A stretch of DNA of 64,000 nucleotides from Niabella soli DSM 19437 (lineage in GTDB: Bacteria; Bacteroidota; Bacteroidia; Chitinophagales; Chitinophagaceae). Both the position numbers and the translations under genes were made by a program. Below are positions 25,512 to 34,216 of the stretch, in pieces. The notes under the pieces are model-generated. The model was not told where the DNA came from, did no database searches, and worked only from the letters and a program-made list of their open reading frames with translations. Numbering within the stretch: position 1 is the stretch's first letter; the number at the start of each line of letters is the position of its first letter. The stretch is taken from contig NZ_CP007035.1 in assembly GCF_000243115.2 (NCBI RefSeq), positions 186,001 to 250,000 on the forward strand, in the 5' to 3' direction.

Positions 25512-26735
25512 TTACATTCCTTCGTCTTCGTATCCCAGCAGGTTCAGGTCCACCGATTCCAGACCGCTGATGCCATCAATAGATCCCCGGATATGCGTGG
25601 CGTTCAGTAACACTTTTTCCAATTGTTTTTCACGTGCCTTCCACAAGCGCTCCATCGCATCCCGCTCTTTCTGAATCGAAACTTTCATACTTAAAAAGCC
25701 TTCGCGTATGGCTTTCCATTGTTCGGCAAACTCGGGACTGGTAAGGTAGGCGTAGAGCATGTTCATTTTGTCACCTTTATTCTCCTGGCTTTTCCCGGCA
25801 TTAAAGATCCTGATGATACCGTCCCGCAAAACAGAAGCCAATGCCCTGGCCTCCGTAAAGTTACAGATCCAGATCCCTTCTTTTTCGCCAAATTGCTCCA
25901 TATCTTTCGGGTACCGCCGGGTAACCAGTATGGCCACATCGGCGCCCTGGCCGCGCATGTCGGCTTTTAATTTTTCGACCCAATCATTGCTGAAATTTTC
26001 TGCGCGCTTGCTTTCCCAGATTATTTTTCCGCAGGCCACGCCAAGGGTGTTCCGGATGGTTTGTATACAATCGGCCCCACGCACGCCTTTGCCCACTTCT
26101 TGTATAACATCAAAAGGGAAGGCAGTTGCCAGCATTTCCTCCAGCGCCAGTTCCTGGCTTTCACCCTGCAATTGCATCGAGCCTTGTTCCGCTTTACGCT
26201 GCATCTCTGCTGCCAGCTTTTTTTGTTGTTCCAGTTGGGTTTCCAGCTCCTTCAATCTCAATTGAAATTCATTTTCGCGCAGCGCAGATCGTTGCGCATC
26301 TATTTGCTTCAGCTCCTCGGCAATTTTATCCCGTTCTGTATTTAATTTCTTTTGAATGGTAATTTCAAGCTCTGCTTCTTTGGTTTTAAATTCCTGTTGT
26401 TGTTTCAGCAGCTCTATTTCTTTTTGCCGGGCCAGTTTCAGGCGTTCCTCGTTTTCGGCATTTGATTTTTGCAGTAATTCCAGTTTGTTTTCAAAGTCTC
26501 CGGCGATGGTTTTTGTTAGCTGTTCCTCTAATTGTTTTTGCAGGGAAGATCTTTCGGTTTGCAGCTTTTGCTGCCATTCCTGTTCTTTTTTGGTAAGCTC
26601 CGCCTGGTACTCCTCGTTTTTTTTTCTTTGCCAGTCGGCTACTTTGGCGCGCAGTTCTTTTTCCACCTCATCGCGGATCGCATCATTGGGCTCAAACTCG
26701 GTTCCGCAATTCGGACATTTTATTTGTGTAGACAT
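25512..26735 (-). CDS. DUF2130 domain protein with zinc ribbon and long coiled coil
   Basis: Conserved protein of unknown function, 407 residues, the usual family length. It begins with a zinc-ribbon-like CPNCGTEFEPNDAIRDEVEKEL (one CxxC pair), followed by about 170 residues of glutamine/glutamate-rich coiled coil (about residues 25-200). The DUF2130 core then follows: LQGESQELALEEMLATAFPFD, VGKGVRGADCIQTIRN, GKIIWESKRAENFSNDWVEKLK and DVAILVTRRYP. The core resembles a restriction-endonuclease-like fold with E-x-K in IWESKRA, which hints at nuclease ancestry (inference). A TAAGTTTG -7 box precedes it. There is no clear functional partner. Confidence 0.88.
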   Translation of the reverse strand: MSTQIKCPNCGTEFEPNDAIRDEVEKELRAKVADWQRKKNEEYQAELTKKEQEWQQKLQTERSSLQKQLEEQLTKTIAGDFENKLELLQKSNAENEERLKLARQKEIELLKQQQEFKTKEAELEITIQKKLNTERDKIAEELKQIDAQRSALRENEFQLRLKELETQLEQQKKLAAEMQRKAEQGSMQLQGESQELALEEMLATAFPFDVIQEVGKGVRGADCIQTIRNTLGVACGKIIWESKRAENFSNDWVEKLKADMRGQGADVAILVTRRYPKDMEQFGEKEGIWICNFTEARALASVLRDGIIRIFNAGKSQENKGDKMNMLYAYLTSPEFAEQWKAIREGFLSMKVSIQKERDAMERLWKAREKQLEKVLLNATHIRGSIDGISGLESVDLNLLGYEDEGM

Positions 26736-26755
26736 AACGTTCTGATTCTATTGGC

Positions 26756-26763
26756 CAAACTTA
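26756..26763 (-). promoter_or_regulatory. -7 promoter element of the DUF2130 gene
   Basis: TAAGTTTG on the minus strand matches TAnnTTTG, 20 bases before the start codon at 26735. The -33 TTG is not well placed. Confidence 0.4.
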
Positions 26764-26800
26764 CAAAAATTCCCAATGGTTATTTCTGATCCTGCCAATA

Positions 26801-26831
26801 AAAAAACACACCGGCTTGCGGTGTGTTTTTT
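26801..26831 (-). terminator. Rho-independent terminator of the small secreted protein gene
   Basis: A 12-bp stem AAAAAACACACC/GGTGTGTTTTTT (26801-26812 and 26820-26831) with a seven-base loop, followed on the minus strand by a T-run. It lies 20 bases after the stop of the gene at 26852-27115. The A- and T-runs on both sides would let it work in both directions. Confidence 0.8.
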
Positions 26832-26851
26832 TATAAAAAGAATCCTCTGAA

Positions 26852-27115
26852 TTAAGCTTCTGTTTCCTCTTCTATTTTATTAGCCGTAACTTCTTTGTTA
26901 ATGGCTACCAATGTATAAGTACTACCTTTTGTTGTAGGAGCAAAAGCCTGAGGGGGAGCTTTCTTGTCTTTTTTCTTGTCTTTTTTAGGATGAGTGGTTG
27001 TGTCTGTTTGCGGCATGGAAGTGTCCTTTTTTGTAGTATCCACTTGAGCAAATGCACTACCAGTGATAACTGTTGCTGCTAAAGCCAGCATGAACGTTTT
27101 TGTTGTTTTTTTCAT
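26852..27115 (-). CDS. Small secreted Lys/Thr-rich protein of unknown function
   Basis: An 87-residue protein with a clear signal peptide (MKKTTKTFMLALAATVITGSAFAQ, cleaved after SAFA or AFAQ). The mature part is a highly charged, low-complexity stretch, VDTTKKDTSMPQTDTTTHP, followed by KKDKKKDKKAPPQ and an acidic tail, IEEETEA. No domain is recognised. A strong terminator right behind it and a 343-base gap in front mark it as an independent transcription unit. Such proteins are common in Chitinophagaceae but have no known role; the alternating Lys and Asp/Thr could make it disordered and able to bind ions or surfaces (inference). Confidence 0.75.
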   Translation of the reverse strand: MKKTTKTFMLALAATVITGSAFAQVDTTKKDTSMPQTDTTTHPKKDKKKDKKAPPQAFAPTTKGSTYTLVAINKEVTANKIEEETEA

Positions 27116-27458
27116 GATGAAAGTTTTAAAATAATAAATAAAAAATTAAAATGGTTACATATAAAAGAACGGTGAAAAGATTGCTGTTTGTACACCCGTC
27201 TTGTTAAGAAATAGTATATAAATTATTAAAACGTCTTTGCCTGTAATCCAATAGCGGCAATGGTTTGAGCGTTTATACCCCTTAAGGTATAAAGTGTGTG
27301 CAAGGTTTATTGCTGGTTAGTAACAAACAAATACAATACCAGTAAAACCCAGAATTAGAAAAGAAAATGTTAATGTGGTGTTGGAGAAATGTAAGTCCCT
27401 GAAACCAAAAAAACTAGATAGGAAAATAAAATTGGATAGGAATAAAAATGAGTGGGCA
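27116..27458. other. Gene-free spacer
   Basis: A/T-rich, 343 bases, between the start of the small secreted protein gene and the stop of mtaB. It should carry the promoter of the small gene on the minus strand, but no exact TAnnTTTG octamer was found. A 66-codon plus frame here overlaps the mtaB 3' end and looks like chance. Confidence 0.4.
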
Positions 27459-28748
27459 TCAAAGTTTCCAGTCGATGATCTGGTTCTCCCATTCGGCTCT
27501 GTAAGGCGTTGTAACGCGAATGTAGTTATCCGTATAGCCCTCCATCATATTGTTTTTATTAAAGCCTTCAAATAAAACTTTCCTTGTTTGGCCTGCATGA
27601 AGCTTTTCAAAATACTGCATTTTCATATAGGAAAGGTTCCGCAGCGTTTTGTTCCGTTCATTGCGGAGGGCAACCGGCACAACGGGTGTAAGGCTGAGGG
27701 CGTGCGTGTTGGCGCGCTCGGAATAGGTAAATACGTGAAAATAAGATACTTCCAGTTCATGCAGGAAATCATAGGTCTCTTTAAAATGGTCCTCCGATTC
27801 GCCGGGGAAACCAACGATCACATCTACCCCGATGCAGCAATGGGGCATCAGTGTTTTTATCAATCGTACCCGCTCCGCATAAAGTTCTCTTTTGTATCTC
27901 CTGCGCATCGCGCCTAGTACCTCATTACTGCCGCTTTGCAGGGGAATATGAAAATGCGGCATAAATTTGCTGCTGTTCGCTACAAATTCGATGATCTCAT
28001 TGGTCAAAAGATTCGGCTCAATGGAGGAGATCCGGTAACGGTCAATTCCTGCTACTTTATCTAATTCCCGGATCAGCTTGTAAAAATTTTCGGTCCTGCC
28101 ATTGATAGCCGCAGGGGCATCGCCATCCGGACCTTTGCCAAAATCGCCCAGGTTGATGCCGGTCAATACAATTTCTTTTGCCCCGGAGGCAGCAAGCGTT
28201 TCAGCATCCTGCACTACATCGGCTATTACCGCGCTCCGGCTTTTCCCCCGGGCCATGGGAATGGTACAAAAAGAACAGGTATAATCGCAGCCGTCCTGTA
28301 CTTTTAAAAAAGTGCGGGTACGGTCGTTGAGCGAATAGGAGCTGTGGAATCCGGTAACCGTGTCAATATCGCAACTGCATATTTTTGTAGCGTCATTTTT
28401 CGATAAGGCTTTGATATGCTTCGTGATATTGAACTTTTCTGCGGCGCCCAGCACCAGGTCCACCCCCGGGATCGTTGCAATTTCTTTTGGTTTTAATTGC
28501 GCATAGCAACCGGTGATCACTACGAAGCTTTCAGGGGCTTTGCGCTGAATGCGCCGCACCAGTTGCCGGCATTCCTTATCAGCATTATCAGTAACGGAGC
28601 AGGTGTTGATAACATACACATCTGCCACCTCTGTAAACTCTTTTTTTTCAAAACCTTCCTGCTCCATTAACCTCGAAAGGGAAGAAGTTTCTGAATAGTT
28701 GAGTTTACAACCAAGTGTGTGGAAAGCCACTGTCTTTGCGGATTGCAT
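27459..28748 (-). CDS. mtaB: tRNA t6A37 methylthiotransferase MtaB
   Basis: Radical-SAM enzyme that adds a methylthio group to N6-threonylcarbamoyladenosine at position 37 of tRNA. From the ATG at 28748 (MQSAKTVAFHTLGCKLNYSE) it has 429 residues; a longer frame to 28808 adds 20 atypical residues. The N-terminal domain has the three cluster cysteines (TLGCKLN, NTCSVTD, ITGCYAQL). The radical-SAM motif is CDYTCSFCTIPMARGKSRS. A C-terminal TRAM-like stretch follows (AGQTRKVLFEGFNKNNMMEGYTDNYIRV). The HTLGCKLN start separates MtaB from MiaB and RimO. A TAATTTTG -7 box sits nine bases upstream. It is a single gene and a secure call. Confidence 0.94.
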   Translation of the reverse strand: MQSAKTVAFHTLGCKLNYSETSSLSRLMEQEGFEKKEFTEVADVYVINTCSVTDNADKECRQLVRRIQRKAPESFVVITGCYAQLKPKEIATIPGVDLVLGAAEKFNITKHIKALSKNDATKICSCDIDTVTGFHSSYSLNDRTRTFLKVQDGCDYTCSFCTIPMARGKSRSAVIADVVQDAETLAASGAKEIVLTGINLGDFGKGPDGDAPAAINGRTENFYKLIRELDKVAGIDRYRISSIEPNLLTNEIIEFVANSSKFMPHFHIPLQSGSNEVLGAMRRRYKRELYAERVRLIKTLMPHCCIGVDVIVGFPGESEDHFKETYDFLHELEVSYFHVFTYSERANTHALSLTPVVPVALRNERNKTLRNLSYMKMQYFEKLHAGQTRKVLFEGFNKNNMMEGYTDNYIRVTTPYRAEWENQIIDWKL

Positions 28749-28756
28749 AAGGGCTG

Positions 28757-28764
28757 CAAAATTA
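28757..28764 (-). promoter_or_regulatory. -7 promoter element of mtaB
   Basis: TAATTTTG on the minus strand, exact TAnnTTTG match, very close to the start at 28748, which supports that start over the longer frame that would run through the promoter. Confidence 0.45.
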
Positions 28765-28903
28765 CGAAAAAATGAGCATTTTAAATCATTGGCTGGCGGA
28801 TAGGGCACCGCAAAAATCTGTGAAAATCTGTGCCTTCTGTGAGCAGATAGGAATATTGTATTCCCCGGCCGAAAATATCTCCTCGTAATTATGGCTAACC
28901 CAT

Positions 28904-28911
28904 TATTTTTG
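28904..28911 (+). promoter_or_regulatory. -7 promoter element of plsC-priA
   Basis: TATTTTTG matches TAnnTTTG exactly and lies 14 bases before the plsC start codon. No TTG is seen at -33. Confidence 0.4.
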
Positions 28912-28925
28912 AGGTAGTAACAACT

Positions 28926-29681
28926 ATGTTTCGTATTTTATACACCATTTGGGCGGCTTTTATTTTTGTGGCAATCATGCTGCTCATTTTCCCGTTGGCG
29001 ATTATTGCAGCCTTTTTTGGTCGAATCAAAGGCGGCAATTTTATTTATAGGCTTTGTATTTTTTGGGCAGATGTCTGGTTTGCGTTAATGGGGATCCGGA
29101 TGAAGAAAATATATGAAACGCCTTTTGATCCGGGCAAGAAATATATTTTGATCTCGAATCATATTTCTTACCTGGATATACCCGTAATGATAAAAGTATT
29201 TCGAAAGCCCATGCGCCCGTTGGGAAAGGCAGAAATGGGGAAAATTCCCGTTTTCGGATTTATTTATAACCGGGCAATTGTTACGGTGAACCGGGATTCT
29301 GCCGCTGAAAGGGCCAAAAGCATCCGGATTTTGCGGTCGGTTATCAACAAAGGCATTTCTATCTTTGTTTTTCCGGAAGGTACGTTTAATGAAACGGGGC
29401 AGCCGTTAAAATCTTTTTACAACGGGGCCTTTAAGCTGGCGGTAGAAACCAATACGCCCATACGGCCGGTATTGTTTTTAGATACTTATGCCCGGATGCC
29501 TTATAACCGGCGGTTCTCACTGAATCCGGGTAAATGCAGAGCTGTCTTTTTGGAAGAGATCGATGTGAGCGCTTACAGCGAAAAAGGAAGCGACCGGCTA
29601 AAACAGGAAGTGCACGCGCTGATGGAGCAAAAACTGGTCGAATACAGGGCTTCATGGATTAAGCCCGGCAAACAGGAATAA
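28926..29681 (+). CDS. plsC: 1-acyl-sn-glycerol-3-phosphate acyltransferase (PlsC family)
   Basis: Adds the second acyl chain to lysophosphatidic acid to make phosphatidic acid at the inner membrane. It is 251 residues, normal for PlsC. An N-terminal membrane helix (IWAAFIFVAIMLLIFPLAIIAAFFG) is followed by the four acyltransferase blocks: I, SNHISYLDIPVM with catalytic His and Asp (H-x4-D); II, the glycine-containing KAEMGKIPVFGFIYNR; III, FVFPEGTFNETG; IV, NTPIRPVLFLDTY. PriA starts five bases after its stop codon, so the two genes form an operon. Other acyltransferases, such as those making ornithine lipids, share these motifs, but the length and motifs fit PlsC best. Confidence 0.88.
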   Translation: MFRILYTIWAAFIFVAIMLLIFPLAIIAAFFGRIKGGNFIYRLCIFWADVWFALMGIRMKKIYETPFDPGKKYILISNHISYLDIPVMIKVFRKPMRPLGKAEMGKIPVFGFIYNRAIVTVNRDSAAERAKSIRILRSVINKGISIFVFPEGTFNETGQPLKSFYNGAFKLAVETNTPIRPVLFLDTYARMPYNRRFSLNPGKCRAVFLEEIDVSAYSEKGSDRLKQEVHALMEQKLVEYRASWIKPGKQE

Positions 29682-29686
29682 AACGA

Positions 29687-32188
29687 ATGACTGACAGGGA
29701 ACGCTTATTTACAGAGCCCGCAAACGCGGCCGACAGTTTTGCGGAGGTGATCATTCCGCTGGCACTGCCGTTGAATTATACCTGGGCCATACCGGCGCAT
29801 TTAAAGGATGCCGCCAGGGTAGGGTGCCGCGTGGAGGTGAACCTGGGCCGGTCGAAAAAATATGCCGGCATCATTAAAAAAATACACCATAGGCCCCCGG
29901 AATTTTCTGAGGTAAAAGAGATCGTGAACGTGCTGGATGCAGCGCCGGTCATTTTTTACGAACAATTGCAGTTGTGGGAATGGATCGCCCGTTATTATAT
30001 GTGCACGGAAGGCGAGGTAATGGCGGCAGCGCTACCCGCGCATTTTAAATTGAGCAGCGAAACGATCCTTGTTTTTAATGAAGAAGCGGGAGATGATTTT
30101 GCGGAGCTGGACAATGAAGCGTACCTGGTGGCAGAGGCGCTGTTGATAAAAAAAGAATTAAAGCTTGCGGAAGTACAGCAAATACTGGACAGTGCCCATG
30201 TTTACCCGGTGGTAAACCGCCTGATCCAGCATCGCATCTGTTATGTATGGGAATCGCTGAAAGAAAGTTATAATCCAAAGAAAGAAACTTTTGTACAGTT
30301 GCACCCGGATTATAACACTGAAGCAGCGTTGGAGCAACTGCTCAATACCGATAAAAAACTACAGCGTGCGGAGAAACAAATGGAATTGTTGCTGAGCTAC
30401 CTGTATCTCCAAAAAGCCGAAGGGGAAATAACAAAGCCTGCATTACTAAAAAAATCAGGAGCTACGGAAGCGCAATTGAAAGGGTTGGTGGACAAAGGGA
30501 TCTTATTGCTGGACAAACGGGCGGTGGACCGCATCCGCTTGCTGCCCAAAGATATACAGGTGAATTTTGAGCTGTCGCCCGCACAGGATCAGGCTTTGGC
30601 GCAATTGCGGGAAGCGTTGCAGCAAAAAGATGTTTGCCTGCTGCATGGCGTTACTTCCAGCGGTAAAACAGAAATTTATATTCACCTGATAGAGGAGCAG
30701 CTTAAAAAAGGGAAACAGGTGTTATATATGCTGCCCGAAATTGCGTTAACTGCCCAAACAATAAGAAGGTTGCAACGGCATTTCGGGGGGCATATCGGCG
30801 TATATCACTCCAGGTTCTCACAAAATGAACGCGTGGAAATATGGAATAAGGTTAAAGACGGCTCGTTAAAAGTGGTGCTGGGTGCCCGTTCTTCTTTATT
30901 CCTGCCCTTCCAGGACCTGGGCCTGATCGTTTGCGACGAGGAACATGACACTTCCTACAAACAAATGGAGCCGGCGCCCCGCTACCATGCGCGGGATACG
31001 GCCGTTTATTTTGCATCGCTTTTTGAAAATTGTAAAGTAGTGCTGGGAAGCGCCACGCCTGCGTTTGAATCCTACAGCAACGCGCTCCAGGGTAAATACG
31101 GGCTGGTGCGACTTACAGAACGTTTTGGGAACAGCGTGCTTCCTGAAATTGAAATGGCGGATACCCGCCGCTATCGTACGAAAGAATTTGCAGACACGAT
31201 ACTCTTTCCACCCCTGGTGGAAAATATCCGGAACGTGCTGGACCGAAAAAAACAGGTGATCCTTTTTCAGAACCGGCGCGGGTACACGCCGTACCAACGC
31301 TGTAATACCTGCGGTTGGGTGCCTCAGTGTAAATATTGCGATGTATCGTTGAATTACCATAAATTCTATAATAAACTGGTATGCCATTATTGCGGAACCA
31401 ATTATCCGCTGATGGTTACCTGTCCCAGTTGCGGCGGTCATGATTTTGTGCAGAAACAATTCGGCACAGAAAGAGTAGAGGAGGCATTGCAGGAGTTATT
31501 TCCCGCCGCGAAAACCGGCCGGATGGATATTGACGCCGTGCGGGGCAAACACGCGCACGACCAACTGATACAAACCTTTGAACAACAAAAACTGGACATC
31601 CTGGTGGGCACCCAGATGGTGGTGAAGGGGCTGGATTTTGAGCATGTGGAATTAGTGGGCATTGTTGATGCCGATGGTATTTTGTCTTTTGCTGACTTCC
31701 GGGTGAATGAACGGGCCTTTCAGCTAATGGAGCAGGTGAGTGGGCGGGCAGGTCGCAAACATGGTATTGGTAAAGTATTGATACAGACGACTCAACCCGC
31801 CCACCCGGTTTTGCTACGGGTGCAGCAGCACAACTACGAGCAATTGTTTGCTGATGAAATTTCCAAGCGGGAACAGTTTGGCTATCCGCCCTACACAAGG
31901 CTCATCCGGCTTACCTTGCGGAACAAGATAAAGGAGGTGACGCGTGACGCGGCAGTTTGGTTTGCCGGCAGTTTGCAAAACCGGTATAAGGATTTCATTA
32001 TCGGGCCGTCGGAACCCATTATTAGTAAGGTACGCAATCAATACCTGATGGAATTACTTATAAAGCTGCCCCGTAATGCAAAGATCATCGAACAGTGCAA
32101 AAAGGACATCCTGTACAATATTGCCTTGCTACACCAGGAAAAACGATACAAATCCGTCGTGGTGATCCCCGATGTGGATACGTTGTAA
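29687..32188 (+). CDS. priA: Primosomal protein N' (replication restart helicase PriA)
   Basis: A 3'-to-5' DNA helicase that recognises stalled forks and reloads the replisome. At 833 residues it is slightly longer than the E. coli protein, as in other Bacteroidota. The N-terminal 3'-DNA-binding domain starts at FAEVIIPLALPLNYTWAIP. Helicase motifs: Walker A GVTSSGKTEIY (about residue 320), DEEH in CDEEHDTSYKQ, and LGSATPAFES. The zinc-binding region inserted in the second helicase lobe has paired cysteines (CNTCGWVPQCKYC, CHYCG, CPSCGG). Later motifs are VGTQMVVKGLDFEHVELVG and QVSGRAGRKHGIGKV. It is directly downstream of plsC. Very secure. Confidence 0.97.
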   Translation: MTDRERLFTEPANAADSFAEVIIPLALPLNYTWAIPAHLKDAARVGCRVEVNLGRSKKYAGIIKKIHHRPPEFSEVKEIVNVLDAAPVIFYEQLQLWEWIARYYMCTEGEVMAAALPAHFKLSSETILVFNEEAGDDFAELDNEAYLVAEALLIKKELKLAEVQQILDSAHVYPVVNRLIQHRICYVWESLKESYNPKKETFVQLHPDYNTEAALEQLLNTDKKLQRAEKQMELLLSYLYLQKAEGEITKPALLKKSGATEAQLKGLVDKGILLLDKRAVDRIRLLPKDIQVNFELSPAQDQALAQLREALQQKDVCLLHGVTSSGKTEIYIHLIEEQLKKGKQVLYMLPEIALTAQTIRRLQRHFGGHIGVYHSRFSQNERVEIWNKVKDGSLKVVLGARSSLFLPFQDLGLIVCDEEHDTSYKQMEPAPRYHARDTAVYFASLFENCKVVLGSATPAFESYSNALQGKYGLVRLTERFGNSVLPEIEMADTRRYRTKEFADTILFPPLVENIRNVLDRKKQVILFQNRRGYTPYQRCNTCGWVPQCKYCDVSLNYHKFYNKLVCHYCGTNYPLMVTCPSCGGHDFVQKQFGTERVEEALQELFPAAKTGRMDIDAVRGKHAHDQLIQTFEQQKLDILVGTQMVVKGLDFEHVELVGIVDADGILSFADFRVNERAFQLMEQVSGRAGRKHGIGKVLIQTTQPAHPVLLRVQQHNYEQLFADEISKREQFGYPPYTRLIRLTLRNKIKEVTRDAAVWFAGSLQNRYKDFIIGPSEPIISKVRNQYLMELLIKLPRNAKIIEQCKKDILYNIALLHQEKRYKSVVVIPDVDTL

Positions 32189-32321
32189 AAAGGTATTATC
32201 AAAACAACACCTGGCCGGCAAGACGGTGAGGCGGTAAATCAGGACCCAAAAAAAACAATAACTTTCCGCATTTCCGGCTTCCCTGCTATTAATTTGTTTT
32301 TGGTCTTTGTTTCTAAAGCAA

Positions 32322-32349
32322 AAGCCGCATCAGGAATCGGATGCGGCTT
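32322..32349 (-). terminator. Hairpin terminator of the protease gene
   Basis: AAGCCGCATC (32322-32331) pairs with GATGCGGCTT (32340-32349). On the minus strand the stem is followed by TTGCTTTAG, a moderate T-run, and it lies 24 bases after the stop of the protease gene. It may also reduce read-through from priA, though the plus-strand T-run is poor. Confidence 0.65.
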
Positions 32350-32372
32350 CTAAATATTTGAAAGCTTGCTTA

Positions 32373-33506
32373 TTAACTCACTTTTACCATAAATACATAG
32401 TCCTGGATCTTCTTAGCCTGCTGCTGGCGGCTCAAATTGGTAAGGGTGGACCGGGTATTCAGTCGCACATTCTGAATAGAAGTATCTGCTTTTTCTTTAT
32501 TCTTTATTTCGCTAAGAATATTATATAAGTTCCTTGAACGGACGAAAAAAGCCACCCCTTCCTGGTCTTTCTGACGACCGTTTAAAATACCGATCACGTC
32601 GCCGCTGTTGTCCAGTATCGGGCTGCCGCTATTACCGCGGTTAGCCGCAATTTCTATCTGGCAACTTAAAGTGTCGCCATTATAGCCTGTTTTTGAGCTC
32701 AGGTAGCCCTGGTTATAAACGATATCTTCCCTGGGGTAGCCCAATGTGAAAACAGGCTCGGCCAGCTCGGCCATTTTTCTTGTAAAGCCGTAGGGGATCG
32801 GCGGCAGCGTTTTGAAGTCCTTGTCGGTTATTTTAACCAATGCAATATCTCTTACAGGGTCTGTATAAACCACTTCTGCAAAATATTCAACCCCGGCTGC
32901 GTTGGCTACGGCAATGCTCCGCGCATTTTGAATCACGTGGGCATTGGTCACCAGTAAGCCCTTATTGTCAATTATAAAACCTGTGCCACCGGAACTGTAA
33001 GTGATCTCCGGAGGTCTTACTAATGAGGAATGATTATTCTTGAGATTATTGATCTCTTCCGCCTGTTGGCGTGTTTTATTGGTAAGGGTGTTGATGCTCC
33101 GGTTCAGGTCCTGCCATTGCGCCGTAGGTGTTTTGGGCGTTACCGACCACAGGATTGCAGATACTATTAAAGCAGTTAGTCCTGCAATAGAGGCGGCTAT
33201 GGAGCCTACCCGTTTGTATTTATTAAATAAATAAACCAGTTTGGCCTTTCCTTTAAGGGAAGGAGAATCAATTTTACCCTGTGTTGCCAGGTCATTATGA
33301 ATTTCATTCAGCGATACATGAAATTTTTGCCATTCATTGTACCGGTTCATTTTCTGCATGAAAAGGGTATGGGCCACCACCATCTGGTCTACCTCGCTGT
33401 CCTCTTTCCGCAGGTGCTCAAAATGCAGCCGCTCATCGGGCGACATTCCGCCTGAGATATAACGCTCTATTGCATCTGTTAATAAAATATTTTCTTGCTC
33501 GTTCAT
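32373..33506 (-). CDS. Anti-sigma-like membrane protein fused to a trypsin-like serine protease
   Basis: A 377-residue protein that joins two functions. Residues 1 to about 95 are cytoplasmic and resemble the N-terminus of Bacteroidota anti-sigma/FecR-like proteins (TDAIERYISGGMSPDERLHFEHL). A single membrane helix follows (about 97-122, VGSIAASIAGLTALIVSAILW), then a coiled linker and a periplasmic S1/S1C protease domain from about residue 165. The catalytic triad is visible: His190 in TNAHVI, Asp220 in RDIALVK and Ser293 in GNSGSPI. No PDZ domain is seen. The start is the ATG at 33506; the codon just before it is GTG. The upstream sigma-factor gene stops four bases before it, so they form a two-gene unit. 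The combination suggests a protease-sensing switch that holds and releases its own sigma factor (inference). Confidence 0.82.
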   Translation of the reverse strand: MNEQENILLTDAIERYISGGMSPDERLHFEHLRKEDSEVDQMVVAHTLFMQKMNRYNEWQKFHVSLNEIHNDLATQGKIDSPSLKGKAKLVYLFNKYKRVGSIAASIAGLTALIVSAILWSVTPKTPTAQWQDLNRSINTLTNKTRQQAEEINNLKNNHSSLVRPPEITYSSGGTGFIIDNKGLLVTNAHVIQNARSIAVANAAGVEYFAEVVYTDPVRDIALVKITDKDFKTLPPIPYGFTRKMAELAEPVFTLGYPREDIVYNQGYLSSKTGYNGDTLSCQIEIAANRGNSGSPILDNSGDVIGILNGRQKDQEGVAFFVRSRNLYNILSEIKNKEKADTSIQNVRLNTRSTLTNLSRQQQAKKIQDYVFMVKVS

Positions 33507-33510
33507 CACA

Positions 33511-34080
33511 CTACTTTTTATTATACCGGGAGAAGAATAATTTCTTCAACCGCATCAGGCATTTATATTTCTGTGTTTTTGCATTTTCAGCGTTGGTATA
33601 GCCAAAAGCATCAGCTATGTCCTGCATGCTTTTCTTTTGAAAATAAAATGCTTCCAATAAACTTTTGCAGGGCTCCCCCAGGTGCTGGATCGAATGATGC
33701 ATCAGGTCATATTCCTGATCTTTTTGTTCATGGGTTTCCATGTCATCATCCACCTTTACCAGGCTGCCGGCATCATTCCACTCTTCTGTAAACCGGTTTT
33801 GCTGATGTAACCTTTTTAACCACAGCCGCCGGGCAACTGAGTATAAATAGGTCCTGATCTGGCAATTGAGCTCAAATGTTCCGGAGCGGGCCTTCTCAAA
33901 CAGCACTACCATCGATTCCTGGAAAATGTCGCGGGCATCATCAGCAGTACCATTGTTATTGACAACTAAAGCCTGAATAAGGTTGTAATTCTGTTTGTAT
34001 ATTTCTTCGGTTGATTTCTTGTCGTTGCGCGCTAACCCTTTCAATAACAAAATTTCCTGTTCTAAGATTGTCTCTTTCAC
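33511..34080 (-). CDS. ECF-type RNA polymerase sigma factor
   Basis: Alternative sigma-70 factor of the extracytoplasmic-function type, 189 residues. Region 2 is NLIQALVVNNNGTADDARDIFQESMVVLFEKA, with the DARDIFQE pattern of region 2.2, followed by QIRTYLYSVARRLWLKRLHQ. Region 4 at the C-terminus has LLEAFYFQKKSMQDIADAFGY and NAENAKTQKYKCLMRLKKLF, the helix-turn-helix that reads the -35. The anti-sigma-like protease gene follows after four bases. GGGTTAC heptamers in the divergent promoter region upstream are candidates for its own recognition element. Confidence 0.9.
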   Translation of the reverse strand: MKETILEQEILLLKGLARNDKKSTEEIYKQNYNLIQALVVNNNGTADDARDIFQESMVVLFEKARSGTFELNCQIRTYLYSVARRLWLKRLHQQNRFTEEWNDAGSLVKVDDDMETHEQKDQEYDLMHHSIQHLGEPCKSLLEAFYFQKKSMQDIADAFGYTNAENAKTQKYKCLMRLKKLFFSRYNKK

Positions 34081-34116
34081 GCTTTGTTCAGTTTATAATA
34101 CTTTTTTTTAAAAATA

Positions 34117-34164
34117 GTAACCCTTTGGCACTAAGAAAAACTTTTTTACCACCACCTGGGTTAC
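34117..34164. promoter_or_regulatory. Facing GGGTTAC motifs between the sigma factor and lipoprotein genes
   Basis: GTAACCC (34117-34123, i.e. GGGTTAC on the minus strand) lies about 37 bases before the sigma start, and GGGTTAC (34158-34164) lies about 52 bases before the divergent lipoprotein start. Both could be -35-like elements read by the ECF factor encoded here, giving autoregulation and co-regulation of the lipoprotein. This is inferred from position and identity only. Confidence 0.35.
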
Positions 34165-34216
34165 ATCTGAAGATTTCTGGTATTAACGTATTATTTGTAA
34201 TTAAAAGTTTAAGATA

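Noticed and set aside
28749-28808. Extended N-terminus of MtaB
   Set aside because: The -7 promoter octamer lies inside this extension; the family start is at 28748.
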